NCBI RefSeq assembly: GCF_035222275.1
Contig: NC_085882.1
Span: forward strand, 1,433,501-1,497,500
Direction of reading: 5' to 3'
DNA from: Podospora bellae-mahoneyi
Lineage: Eukaryota > Ascomycota > Sordariomycetes > Sordariales > Podosporaceae
DNA: 64,000 nt
The translations under genes and the position numbers were made by a program. Below the pieces are notes generated by a model. It had not been told where the DNA came from, did not search any database, and saw nothing but the letters and a program-made list of their open reading frames with translations. Position 1 is the first letter of the stretch, and each line of letters starts with the position of its first letter. Below, piece after piece: positions 10,400-21,327 of the stretch.

Positions 10400-12971
10400 C
10401 GAACGAGGTGGTAAGGTTTAGATGGGGATGGTGACAATGGTGAATGACTAACGAGCGATCGAGTCATTAAAAAAGACAGATATCTCTGGACAACCACAGT
10501 TGTCTTTTTCCTTTCTCATACTCTTCTTTTGTTACCAGGGCTGATGACATGGGTCAATGGGGCGCAAGCAAGTTAGCAAGCGAGCGAGTCTGTGTTTATA
10601 TTTTCGTCTCGTTGACTGTTGCGTGATGGGATTGGATACTGGGAGGGAGGCTAGGCTGGGAGGATATTGGGCGGTCGCCTGCTTTTGATGAGATTATGAT
10701 ATTTATGCGTTTACTTTCAGGCATGTTGTTGCGTTACCGATGATGATATATATGATCTAATGATGCTGATTCATTTGTTTGGATGATCCTGAAACTATAT
10801 GACTGATACAGCAACTGTGACTTGAGTGTCCAAAGGTGCTTGCTAAACTGAGGTGAGGCACACGAGTCTGTCAACGATGAATTGGCGGTTCTGGTGGGAT
10901 ACGGCCAACCGGACGAGAGTCTGAATGTATCCTCCCCTGTCACGTCTGTTCGTTGATATCATGAAGTGAGGTCAAGCGATTAATTAACAGTATCCTTGCT
11001 TTTGCTGGCGAGTCTGTGGTGTCATCCCAAGTGAGCCGTCGTTCAAGGCTAGTTGACACGCTTGGCGTCATCTGAGGGTGATGACAGCCAGGAGAGAGTT
11101 GAGACGTCAAAATGTGGCGAGGATGCTCTGTGACCGGAGTTGCGGCTCTAGTATACACTATATGTGGCGAGAGCTGGGCGCCGAAGCTGGATCTTCCCCA
11201 GCATTGCGCATGTGGCGTTGGATCTCCGGCTTGCCCCATGACGCTTGTCCGGGGGTTCTAGCCTTGCGGCTAACGCCTAGGTAGAGAGAACCGAGAATTG
11301 AGGAGTCTGGAGAGTTTGTGTAGCGCTGGCTGTAGGATAGCACCGGTGCTGGCAATGGGGCGACTGGAAATCTGAAAAGTTGCTGCTTGATAGACTCTGG
11401 TATGCCTGTATCCTTGAGGTTCGACATGTAAATGTTAGGGTATTGTCCATCACAGTGTGTGCCGCATGGGTGACGTCGAGATGGCACTAACAGATGGCCT
11501 GTGTTAAAGATGGCGTCTTGGCAAATCCCAAGTGTTGAAGTCGAGGCAAGGCGAAACTCCACTTCAGCCTCGAATCACGACGGATCCTTCCGCCCGAACA
11601 CAAACGACGGCAAGTGGTGCAAAGAGGGGCACATCTCGGTTTGTGACTTTCATTTGGAAGCTTGTCATTGGGGGACTCCCCTACGCAGGTACCAGACAGA
11701 CAACACATGGCTGTTTGAGATGACAGGCATCACAGAAACGGCCACCCTGCGTCGTGCTTCCTGTGAGAGATTCCTTAGAACAAGATGGGATGAACTGGTG
11801 ACGGGACTGACAAGCAACACTGACAACCATTGGTGCTTGTGCTGATTCCGTTGTGCTGGTGATTGTTTGAGAGTTTGACATGTGATTGAAGATAGATAGA
11901 GCTCTCCCTCCACCCTCAGAATATGGGGAAACCTTGCGTCAGAGCTTTTTGGCTTTCTTTCTGGCGGGAGCCCGGCATGGAACTGTTGCGGTGTTTGCCA
12001 CGGCCGGGTTTGGTGACAGTGACGGAGCAAAGCCGTCGCCGTGAAGTTTTCGATGGCAGGACGCCGTTTCTGGAAAGGCGGAGCTCGGACGACGTCGTGG
12101 ACATGCAGACTTCACGGGCAGCCAATCAGAGCTGGCCTTGACTTACAAGTCCCCCACCCAAACATGGACGCCTCCCCCAACAGTTTTCTCAACAAAATTC
12201 GGGAACGGCAAAAAATCACTTTGCTCAAGGCTGGGGATATGCTTCACCACCAAAAAATGGTGCCATGGTGCTTCCATGGTGCCATCCACATGCTATCCTC
12301 GGCAGAGTTGATGCAGCTGTGACCTGCTCGAGAAGGTCGAAACCTCGGCCAGTGTTGATCGTGTCAGGAGCTCGTTCGAGAGATATCGGCTATCATCCCA
12401 GAGATATTCCCAACCATTTCAACTTTGTTGTTATGAGTGAGAGCAGATTTGGCCACTCATCCATAACCCCACTGATTGACAGCACCAGCTTCAGCATCGA
12501 GAATCTGCAGAGGCGAAAGCAGGTGCAAAAGGCTGGACTCACTCCTGCTTGTTGCTGGTGGTCCAATCGCTGTTGAGCAAATCCGTTGACGTTGAATCCA
12601 GAACACAGAACTGGACGGAAAGTGACCTGGGTGGCCTGCCAATTTGCGTGCAAAATTAAGTACCCCCCAGGAACCCGGCACCGGCATGTCACCACAATCC
12701 TGACGGGCCTCCCTCAACCCACCCGCCGCCGCCCCCCGCCTAAACCCACAGCTTAGACCCTTGCTTTCTCAAACCATCCTTCCGTATAAAACTTTCAAGC
12801 CAGCCCTTTCTGCTTTGACTTTTGCTCTCCTCTTGCCTGAGACCCCTCCATAACCGCCCTTCCGCGAACCTCTATTTTCCCCTCAACACAACATCGACGA
12901 CGAGAGAGGACCAAGGCCGACGTCCTCATCGACCCGCGATATTGTCAACCTCCGCGACCTCCGCCCTCAAC
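10400..12971. other. Intergenic region between the kinase and desaturase genes
   Basis: I see no conserved gene. Short overlapping ORFs on both strands lack recognisable domains and consistent splice structure. The last 250 bases are pyrimidine-rich and include a TATAAA-like stretch at 12785-12790, so they probably form the promoter and 5' leader of the desaturase gene. Confidence 0.6.
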
Positions 12972-14468
12972 ATGGCGTCGTCGTCATCTGAGGTTCCCGC
13001 TTCGGCGGTCCTCCAGGCCGAGTCCTTCCCCGACGGAACCAAGGACTATGTCGCCATCCGCAAGAAGAACTGGGACATCAAGAAGCCCCGTGAGTGCCCT
13101 TCTCGAGATAGCCGGTTGATCCGGCCTTGCTAACAAACGCTCCCAACAGATATCACCGACCAGCCCATCACCGCCAAGAACTGGTACAAGCACGTCAACT
13201 GGCTCAACACCACATTCATCATCTTCATTCCCCTCACGGGCCTCATCTCCTCGTACTGGGTACCGCTTCAGATGAAGACGGCCGTCTTCACTGTGCTCTA
13301 CTACTTCTTCGCTGGCCTCGGTATCACCGCCGGCTACCATCGCCTGTGGGCTCACACCTCCTACAAGGCCACCCTTCCCCTCAAGATCTTCCTTGCCGCT
13401 GGTGGCGCCGCCGCTGTCGAGGGCAGTGCTCGGTGGTGGTCCAGTCTCCATCGTTCTCACCACCGTTACACCGATACCGAGAAGGATCCCTACTCCGTCC
13501 GCAAGGGTCTGCTCTACAGCCACATCGGCTGGATGGTCATGAAGCAGAACCCCCGCCGTATCGGCCGTACCGACATCACCGATCTCAACGATGACGCCGT
13601 TGTCGTTTGGCAGCACCGCAACTACATCAAGTCGGTCATCACCATGGCTCTGATTGTTCCCACCCTCGTTTGCGGTCTCGGTTGGAACGACTGGGCCGGT
13701 GGCTTCGTCTATGCCGGTATCCTCCGCATCTTTTTCATTCAGCAGGCCACCTTCTGCGTCAACTCCCTCGCCCACTGGCTCGGCGACCAGCCCTTTGATG
13801 ACCGCAACTCACCGAGAGATCACGTCATCACTGCCCTCGTCACCCTTGGTGAGGGTTACCACAACTTCCACCACGAGTTCCCAAGTGATTTCCGCAACGC
13901 TATTGAGTGGTGGCAGTACGACCCCACCAAGTGGTTCATCTCGATCATGAAGTTCCTCGGCCTCGCATACAACCTCAAAACATTCCCCCAGAACGAGATT
14001 GAGAAGGGCAGACTCCAGCAGCTTCAGAAGAAGCTCGACCAGAAGCGTTCCACTCTTGACTGGGGTATTCCTCTCGAGAACCTGCCCGTTGTCAGCTGGG
14101 ACGACTTTGTCGCCGAGTCCAAGAACGGCAAGGCCTGGATTGCCGTCGCTGGCATCATTCACGATGTTGGCAAGTTCATTGCTGACCACCCCGGTGGCAA
14201 GACCCTCATCAACTCTGCCATTGGCAAGGACGCCACTGCTGTCTTCAACGGTGGTGTCTACAACCACTCCAACGGCGCCCACAACCTTCTCTCCACCATG
14301 AGAGTTGGCGTTCTTCGTGGCGGCTGCGAGGTTGAGATCTGGAAGCGCGCCCAGTCCGAGAACAAGGACGTCCAGACCGTCACCGACTCCTCTGGTCAAA
14401 GAATTGTCCGCGCTGGCAACCAGGCCACCAAGATCCCTCAGCCCGTTTCTACTGCCGATGCCGCGTAA
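12972..14468 (+). CDS. ole1: Acyl-CoA delta-9 desaturase (stearoyl-CoA desaturase)
   Basis: This enzyme of the endoplasmic reticulum introduces the delta-9 double bond into palmitoyl- and stearoyl-CoA, using electrons from a fused cytochrome b5 domain. Exons are 12972-13089 and 13150-14468, giving 478 residues. The intron has GTGAGT, a GCTAAC branch site and ACAG; the split codon is His40. The three diiron histidine boxes are visible: HRLWAH (103-108), HRSHH (140-144) and HNFHH (277-281). Hydrophobic membrane segments lie between boxes one and three. The C-terminal cytochrome b5 domain has its first haem ligand at His386 in HPGG, and His412 is the likely second. Length and order match fungal Ole1/SdeA enzymes. 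Confidence 0.96.
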
Positions 14469-14589
14469 GTGTTTTGACACAAGGCATGAATTGTACAATA
14501 TTCAACCCCCGCCACGATTAGACGGCGTTTCAGAAGGGGTAGTCTGCGACCTGGGAGTTTTTGGTATCATGCCACCCCAGAGTAGTCGG

Positions 14590-14626
14590 CAACTGACATG
14601 ACTTTCTACCACTTGGGTGTCAGTTG
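14590..14626. repeat. Small stem-loop downstream of the desaturase gene
   Basis: CAACTGACA at 14590-14598 pairs with TGTCAGTTG at 14618-14626 around a 19-base loop, and partial complementarity continues outward. It lies about 120 bases after the desaturase stop codon, probably in the 3' untranslated region. A role in termination or mRNA stability is only a guess. Confidence 0.4.
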
Positions 14627-15250
14627 GCTAGTCGGACATTATGACGTGGAAGAAGAAGGAACACACCTTGACTGTCGATGCTGGTTTTCATGGCTTGATA
14701 ACGAGGTTGTTTCTGTGGTGGTCCCATACATTTTTCCTTGGTTTTGTGACAAAAAGGGGCGTTTTTCGAGAGAATAAATCGGGCACAGCATTGGAACTGG
14801 TGTTTATCTTTGTTTAGCTGTTTTTTTCTGGGAATCAGAAGATCCATCATTATCAACCTATCACTCTGGTTTTTGCTGTTGAAAGAGATGTGAAAGAACA
14901 GCATGCGTGGTTTTGCGTTTACGTTGTGTGACTGCGTGTCGGTTGGAGAGTAATGACTGGTGTAGATGTGAATGTAAACAAAGATTGAGAAGATGGGAGG
15001 TTAGGATAGGGGGGAATGAATTGTGGTGACCTGAGAAAAAGTGAGGTTATATTGCCAAGATTGTACTGGCTCTATCAGCGAGGCTACAGCTTTGGATTCT
15101 CCCTGCCTTCTGAATGGGATTTGACTAAGAAATATCAGATATGAGGGGGTCGGCTGCGAAATTGAGGCATGTTAAAGGGATGTTGGTGGGTATGGAAAAG
15201 AGGCCAGGAAAAGGGGGTAAAAAGGGCAAAAAGATATGGATCTGAGTAAT

Positions 15251-15330
15251 CTCTCCCGCCGGGAATTGAACCCGGGTCTCGAGCGTTGTTGAATGACAAG
15301 CTCACATACTGACCACTATACTACGGAAGA
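15251..15330 (-). tRNA. tRNA-Asp (GTC) with an 8-base intron
   Basis: Read on the minus strand, the acceptor stem TCTTCCG pairs with CGGGAGA (one T-G wobble), followed by discriminator G at 15251. The D arm contains AGTGGTCAG. The anticodon stem is TGAGC/GCTCG. The T arm is CCGGG-TTCAATT-CCCGG. The anticodon GTC lies at 15295-15297. The loop has 15 bases instead of 7; removing TTCAACAA (15286-15293), directly after position 37, restores a normal loop. That is the canonical site of eukaryotic nuclear tRNA introns. The mature length is 72 bases before CCA addition. Confidence 0.9.
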
Positions 15331-16269
15331 TTTACAAGTGTTGGCACTTGTCGTAGATTGGATGAGAGGATTTCTGCGAGGAGGGTATATCAATGACTCT
15401 GAGGAGGACGCTGCACACCCTCTTCGGCATGGTCAATCCCCCTTTCACCTGCACTGGGGGATAGAACAGCTGAAGCGGAACCTGGTATCCGTGGGTTTTT
15501 TCGAGCATGTAAGGTATGCTCGCCCGGGGGTGTGATGCTAGGCTATCGCAGTGTTAAGGAACAGTGTGTACGTGTTGCCGTCTCGAGGGAGAGTTTCAAC
15601 TTCATCGCCTGCCAGACACTTTACAGCAATATAGAAATGTAGGTTGCAATGCGGGTGATTACGATACATATCTTGGCGTTGAGCGCATGGGTCCAAGGCT
15701 ATCGTTAGGGTCGATGATGGCTAGCTCTCGAGCTGGAGTGAGCGTATATCGTCACATAGTTCTGATAACACAAAGTCATCCACCACTTATAAACAATTGC
15801 CGAGCGCAGCAACCCCTCGAATCGGTAGCTACACCGCGACTTTGCATGTTTGATGTCTGTCTGTTTTGGGGACACGATTTAGTTCTCTGGTTGAATTACA
15901 CATCTGCTTTCGCCTGTGTGTTAGTTGACAGAAGAGTCTGTGGGTGATGATGGAAGACTTGACATTGCAACCATGTCTAGACTTCAATGTGTTAAGAAAG
16001 AGAGAATCTACTGCATCTAAACTTATGGCGGATCATTTACCCCTCATGGTACCGCAGTCAAGCATCGTGGACGAAGCCGCAAACAATGTGGGCGCCCGCC
16101 TTGATCACTCCGCCGCTCTCTCTGCTTCTCTCTCCTTGACCCATGTAAGAAATTCATCATAAAGCAGGTACACAAAGCTATCAAACCGACCCAAAACAAA
16201 CTCTTACCGTTACTTACCTTACTAACTGGACAGCCTCTTTCCTGACTCTCTGACGACCCGACCCCCCTC

Positions 16270-16345
16270 GCTCCTTCATAGCAGTCAACCGTTCCTTCCT
16301 AGCAGTCAACCGTTCCTTCCTAGCAATCAACCGCTCCTTCCTCCC
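16270..16345 (+). repeat. 21-base tandem repeat upstream of the Glu tRNA
   Basis: Three and a half near-identical copies of GTTCCTTCCTAGCAGTCAACC run in tandem, with a few substitutions. They end about 80 bases before the tRNA-Glu gene. Confidence 0.75.
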
Positions 16346-16424
16346 ACCCCTCGTCCCTCTCTGCTTCCTTCCTCTCTCATCCAAATATATACCACCTTCC
16401 CTCACGCCTTTCCAACAAATAAAT

Positions 16425-16542
16425 TCCCACATAGTGTAGTGGTTAGCATGTCAGGTTTTCACCTCCTCTCTCCTTGCTCTTCTTAGCAGAGAGTCGCGCA
16501 GTTAATACCCTGGAGACCCGGGTTCAAACCCCGGTGTGGGAA
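16425..16542 (+). tRNA. tRNA-Glu (TTC) with a 46-base intron
   Basis: The acceptor stem TCCCACA (16425-16431) pairs fully with TGTGGGA (16535-16541), followed by discriminator A. The D arm has TAGTGGTTAG. The anticodon stem is TCAGG/CCTGG with one T-G pair. The anticodon TTC is at 16458-16460. The T arm CCGGG-TTCAAAC-CCCGG lies at 16518-16534. An intron of 46 bases at 16462-16507 sits between positions 37 and 38, the canonical place. Removing it leaves a normal 72-base tRNA. Confidence 0.9.
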
Positions 16543-17144
16543 TCTTCTTTTGCTTTTATCTTTTCCTGCTGTGTCTTTTTTTTGCCGGGCATGTAGGCAC
16601 TTGCTTATCTTTCTTTTCACATGGGTATCGACACTGCCAACGCATCTCCATTGCGGCCCCTTTTTGTGGCCATCTTGAGACGAGCTTGAAGAGGGCACCA
16701 CCATCAGAAAATCAAATCATCAACAACAACAACCTCCTCTCATTCATTCATCTGTGGAATCAACTAAAGTAGTTTGTCCTTTTAAACCTCCCATCCACCC
16801 CTCCCTCATCACACTCTGGCAATTTCGAAAAAGAGACATACTTCAATGCCAGCAAGACAAGTACAAGATCCCCTTCCCTCCTCCCCCTCCCCAAGCCCTC
16901 ACAATCATACACCCCCACACCTCACCTTTCCATCTCAACACGGTCACACATACACACACATACGCACCTCACCCTCCACGCCCCACAAGGTTTTCAACTC
17001 TTTGTGTATTGCTTGCTTGTACGTTTCAGAAAAAAAAGACCCAGAACTAATCACATATCAATCAATCCTCCTCATCACTCCCCCCCTCCCCACTGGCAGG
17101 AAAATATCCTACCCATCTACCTCACCCCATCTTCTTCCCCCAGC

Positions 17145-18869
17145 TTACTGATCACCGCCCTCAATCTGAATACCCTCCCTCAAACCCTCAACAACCAACT
17201 CCTCGCCCGCCAAACGGCGGTAAATATCCCTGACGTCATCCGTGGTCGTCTCAAAGTGGCTAGAAGCGTCATAGCTCTTGGAGATGAAGATGTTGTCCTT
17301 GGTGCCGTCCTCGAGGGGCTCATAGAGGGGAATGGGGGGGCCCTGTTACATCAGTCAGTGTTTTCGTCTTAACAAAACAGCGGCAAGAGACAAAACAAAC
17401 CATAAACTGCTCCTCAATCTTGCCCAACCTCTCAATCCCCGGCGCCAGCTCCAAATGGTGATTGGCCGACGTCTCGGCAATGGTCGACACAATCGCGATC
17501 CAGTACCCCTTGGGGCAGACATTGTGCGCCGACGACACAACCGCAATGTAAATATCATTCTTGCGGCCGACCTGGCTTTGGGGAATAATCAGCTGAGCCG
17601 AGTCCGCGTCGCTCGTGTTCGCCAACGGGTGCTTCAGGATGCAGATGGCCCTCAGTACGTGTCCCACAACCTTGACCTTGTTGGGGAAGTAGCTCGGGTC
17701 GCCAATGATGATCTTGGCCTTGGTCTCAAACTTCATCTCGGGCTCAATGTTGGTCATGGTGGCCTTGATGCCGACCGCCTTCTCGCCCTCGTAGACCACC
17801 TCGTCGACGTTGGTGTTGAGCATGTAGGTGCCGCCGTAGATGGCCGACAGGCGGGCGAAACCCTGGGGGAGCTCGCCGAGGCCGTAGAGGGGGTAGATGT
17901 AGGGAGACTTTCCGTAGCGGGCGACCGAGTTGCCATACAGACGAATGCGCTCGATGGCCTCGGGGGCGACGCCGGGCTTGTCGAGGTACGAGTCGGTCTG
18001 GTAGAGAGCCATGGCGTGGCCGATGAAGTCTTTGGTCGTGGCCTCGAGGCCGAACTTGTCAAAGACCTCCTTCATGGTGCAGGTGGTCATGTTGAGGCCT
18101 GGGGAGAGTTATCACTGCTTGTCAGCCAAAATGTCTTGCACCACCCGATCTTTGTTCCCCCTTGTGACCATAACTAACCCTTGTGTGTCGCAGAGTCCTT
18201 GAGGTCGAACTGGCCAACCCACTCAATGAAGCTCTTCATGCGGCGCTTCTCGAAGATGCCCATCAGGGGCGACTTGAGAGCCTCGCCGGCATCCGAGGGG
18301 ACCTTGGCAACAGTCGCCTTGCTTCCCGCACCCTGCTGGACGTAGCTGCCGGCGACCTGCTTGAACTCGAGGTATCTGGTGACGTCGGTCGAGACAAGGA
18401 TGTTTGTAAGCTCGCCCGAGGACATGAGGAACTTGGGGACGAGGTCGATGTTCCAGTCGTTCAGGCGGCCGTACTCCTTCCAGGGCTCGGTGCCCTTGGT
18501 GTAGTTGCCATACTTCTTGTAGAGCTATTGTTGTCGAGCGACATGTTAGCGACCTCATCAGCCTACAATAACAGCAGCAGACGGATTAGGTGATAGAAAA
18601 GAAAAGAATGCATACCGTCTCAAGATTAACCGAAGCAGCCTCACTGTTCAAAAAAGGGGGCGCGCGTTCGTAAGCTCAACGGTTCTTTTTCTCGAATACA
18701 GAAACAAACCCAAGGGGCAACAACAACAAACTCACCCGCCGTAGTGGTCGTTGCGGTCGATGTGCAACACCTTCTTCCCCTTGACACTGAGCACACCAGA
18801 CAGGATGCACTCGGTCAAGCCGGTGCCCAGCACAATGACATCGTACTCTGGGGCGATCTCTTCAGCCAT
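17145..18869 (-). CDS. gdi1: Rab GDP-dissociation inhibitor
   Basis: GDI extracts prenylated, GDP-bound Rab GTPases from membranes and recycles them through the cytosol. Exons in transcription order are 18869-18736, 18643-18616, 18524-18179, 18098-17401 and 17342-17145, giving 467 residues. All junctions have GT-AG borders and keep frame. The N-terminus [20 protein letters not shown] is the FAD-like nucleotide-binding motif typical of GDI/REP proteins, followed by [15 protein letters not shown]. The segment [16 protein letters not shown] and the stretch [14 protein letters not shown] are strongly conserved family signatures. The C-terminus ends in an acidic, Gly-rich tail. The second exon is only 28 bases. 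Length matches fungal Gdi1 proteins. Confidence 0.95.
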
Positions 18870-19663
18870 GCTTGCGTCTTTTCTGTCTGCTTCTCTAAAA
18901 ATCGGTTTTCGTTTCTTGTTGGATGGAGAGATAGATGGATAAGTTAAAGTTTAATGGAGAATGGGCGGTCTTTCAGGCAGGTAGCTTGGGTGTGTGTGTT
19001 TGGTCTGGCAGGTGGGCAAGCTAAAGCAGCTCGAAGGGGGGGGGGGTTTGAGCGGGCAGGTGGGTCGAACTTATATTCCCTATTAAAGATAGATGACGGA
19101 CGGACCGTGACAGCTCCCAAAGAACAAAAGGGTTTCCCAAAAGATTGCAAATCAAGAAGAACAGGAAACAAAACAATGGCCGAGATCACGGTGGAAATTT
19201 GATGGGCTGGCAAGAGCTTATTAGCAGCTGACCAGATGGTTTCTCGATGTTGGGCTTAATATTAGGTTGTCATTCATCAGGGGGAAGGGGAGGTTGCTTG
19301 CTGTCGCTCGCCTCTTGGTGGGGTGGAGGGGCGGCGAGTGGCAGCCCCGCATTCTGGGGTCTCCTTTGAGCTAATCAAGCATCATGGCGTCTTTTGGTTC
19401 GACGCTGAAAGGACAGGCGGTCTAGGTCCCTCGTCTCGGCTCATGGCTCATTTAGTACCTGGAAGCCATCAAACTTGCCGACCCAGACGACTTCACATCA
19501 TAATAATGTCTTTTTGTATAGAGGTTCAAATACACTATCTGTACAAGAAGAAACCAGATGATGCCGTCCATCCATCTGTATAGATCGGTTCAACGGCCTT
19601 TTAACTCGTGGTTGCGGTGGTGTCTTTTGTGTTGCTGTTGATACACAGGGTATAACCTCCCCT
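18870..19663. other. Intergenic region upstream of GDI and downstream of uL29m
   Basis: Both flanking genes are on the minus strand, so this holds the GDI promoter and the 3' end of the uL29m gene. It contains a TGTGTGTG run near 18990 and a G-run at 19037-19046. I see no gene. Confidence 0.55.
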
Positions 19664-20539
19664 TTATAACCTCGCCGCCTCGCCCTGAACATTCGTCTCT
19701 GGTGGTGGTACCACAGCCTTCTCCTCAGCCTTGACCTCAGCAACCTCCTCCTCAACAAGGTAATCCACAACCTTACCCTCAGCAGCCTCCTCCTCAAGAA
19801 ACTCCCTCGGCGTGAAAGCCCTCCCCTTCCCACTCAAATCAATCTCAGGATCACTCTCCGCCAACTTAACCGCATCCTCCCAAGCATAAAACCTCTCCGT
19901 CAACACATGTTTAATACCGCGCATCGTAACCCGAACCTATTCTCTCATTAGCACACACATTCCCCCCCTCCCTTTCCCACAACAAGGTAAACTCACCTCC
20001 CTATCCCTCCCCTGCGCCTCGCTCTTTCCAAACCCCATCTTCCCCCTCTCCCTCTCCCACGCCCCCGTCGCAATCCTGTTCCGCTCCTTCACGCAAACCC
20101 ACCACAACCTATGCAGATCCTCCCAACTCTTCCCCCTCAGCTCCTCCACCATCCACCCCCGTCCATGCTTCATGTCATCCTCTGGCGAAGCCGCCACCGT
20201 CTCCCGGTTGGGGAAAAAGTCCCACAGCCCGTGATCAGGGTCGACCTCGACAGGAGGCAGCTCCTCGCGGGATCGAGGCTTGGGGAGCGGGTCGTCGGAC
20301 ATGGAGAGCCTCCAGCGGAGACCGGTCCGGCGGAGGGCCGACTGCCCGCGCGATTTGGACATGTCCTTGTTGGAGCGCGCGCCGGGGTAGGTGTGTCTTT
20401 TCAGGAGGGGGGCGGTCGTGGACATGGGGCGGGTTAGGGGTAACAGTTGGTGAGATATCCTGATGGAGGAGGGGGAGGGGGTGAGTCTGAAGGCTGCGCC
20501 CAGGGAGGGGCGGACAGCCGAGGCGGCGGCGGTGGCCAT
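19664..20539 (-). CDS. mrpl4: Mitochondrial large-subunit ribosomal protein uL29m (MRP-L47)
   Basis: This is a component of the mitochondrial 54S ribosomal subunit. Exons are 20539-19997 and 19936-19664, joined in phase 0, giving 271 residues. The donor is GTGAGT and the acceptor is ATAG. The start MATAAASAVRP was chosen as the first ATG in a good context; residues 1-45 are rich in Arg, Ser and Leu, as in a mitochondrial presequence. The MRP-L47 domain includes DHGLWDFF, GRGWMVEELRGKSWEDLH and LWWVCVKERNRIAT. The second exon adds TMRGIKHVLTERFYAWEDA, a conserved continuation, and an acidic C-terminal extension. It is divergent from the small gene at 21043 across 503 bases. Confidence 0.93.
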
Positions 20540-21042
20540 GGTGGTGGTGATATATCGTTCGGTTCGAGAGGTTGTTCGCCGGTGGTAGTAAGTAGTAGGT
20601 AGTTTGTGTTTGTGTGGTTTCGGGTTCCTTCCTCCTCTAGCTGGAATGAAATGACTGCAGTCCCAACTTTCGTCCCCTGGCCGATGTCGACGCTGTATAC
20701 CGGCTTGGGTCGAGCGGTCGGTGGTCGTGGCGGTGGTCACAAAAGGTCCCCACGAGCAAAGCAAAAGCCGCTGCTGAACTTGGAGCTGGCTTGCTTGAGA
20801 AACTACCACTTTCAAAATTTGGGTGGTCCGAGCGCCTTCCCATCCAGCGGTGGAAATGTCAAACGGGAACTTCCGCTCTCTCGTTGAAATCTATCCCACC
20901 AATAGGTGCATACGGAGTACTTTGAAACTGGATATTTGCATATTATTTCCACCGCCATCGCCCTGAAGCCATCACCACTTCAGCACGACGCCGACTGCAC
21001 GATACACCGTCTGTTCAATCCTTGAAAGACAAAAGCAAAAAG
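20540..21042. promoter_or_regulatory. Shared upstream region of two divergent genes
   Basis: The region separates the start codons of the mitochondrial ribosomal protein gene (minus) and the small membrane protein gene (plus), so it probably holds both promoters. I see no ORF of note and no defined motif that I would assign with confidence. Confidence 0.5.
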
Positions 21043-21327
21043 ATGACCCTCCTCCAGTACGTCCCATCCCCTTCCCCTCCCTCAAATACCACATCCGCTA
21101 ACGTCTCCAAAAGAACCTACCAAGGCCTCTCCCCCAGAGCCAGACTAGGCGTCGGCTTCGGCCTCCTCGCCTGGGGCCTCATCGGTCTCAAGCTCTCAGA
21201 CAAGGCAGAGGAAAAGCTGGGCTACATCCCCACCGATCAGGACAAGGCCGAGCTCGACAAGATGATTCCAAAGATTCACTCTGTACCGAGGGAAAAGCCT
21301 TCCTCATCAACATCACCAACGCAATGA
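21043..21327 (+). CDS. Small single-pass membrane protein, function unknown
   Basis: Exons 21043-21056 and 21114-21327 give a 75-residue protein beginning MTLLQTYQGLSPRARLG. The intron starts GTACGT, has a strong GCTAAC branch site and ends AAAG. One hydrophobic segment, VGFGLLAWGLIGLKLS, runs from about residue 19 to 34. A basic stretch precedes it and a charged, Lys/Asp-rich tail follows. That topology is common in small mitochondrial or ER membrane proteins. The divergent neighbour encodes a mitochondrial ribosomal protein, which weakly hints at a mitochondrial role. The intron is 57 bases and has no in-frame stop, so an unspliced mRNA would code for 94 residues. An upstream in-frame ATG at 21022 exists. 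I do not recognise the family. Confidence 0.7.
   Translation: MTLLQYVPSPSPPSNTTSANVSKRTYQGLSPRARLGVGFGLLAWGLIGLKLSDKAEEKLGYIPTDQDKAELDKMIPKIHSVPREKPSSSTSPTQ

Larger units (their letters stand above)
14469..17144. other. Intergenic region carrying two tRNA genes
   Basis: Apart from the Asp and Glu tRNA genes and a short tandem repeat just before the latter, I see no gene. Short ORFs at 15293-16162 have no recognisable domain. The part from about 16750 to 17144 is strongly pyrimidine-rich on the plus strand and lies downstream of the GDI stop codon. Confidence 0.6.

Noticed and set aside
14465-14521. Possible extra intron at the end of the desaturase gene (GTAAGT overlaps the TAA stop)
   Set aside because: No good branch site precedes the candidate acceptor at 14521, and the protein already has the expected length and tail.
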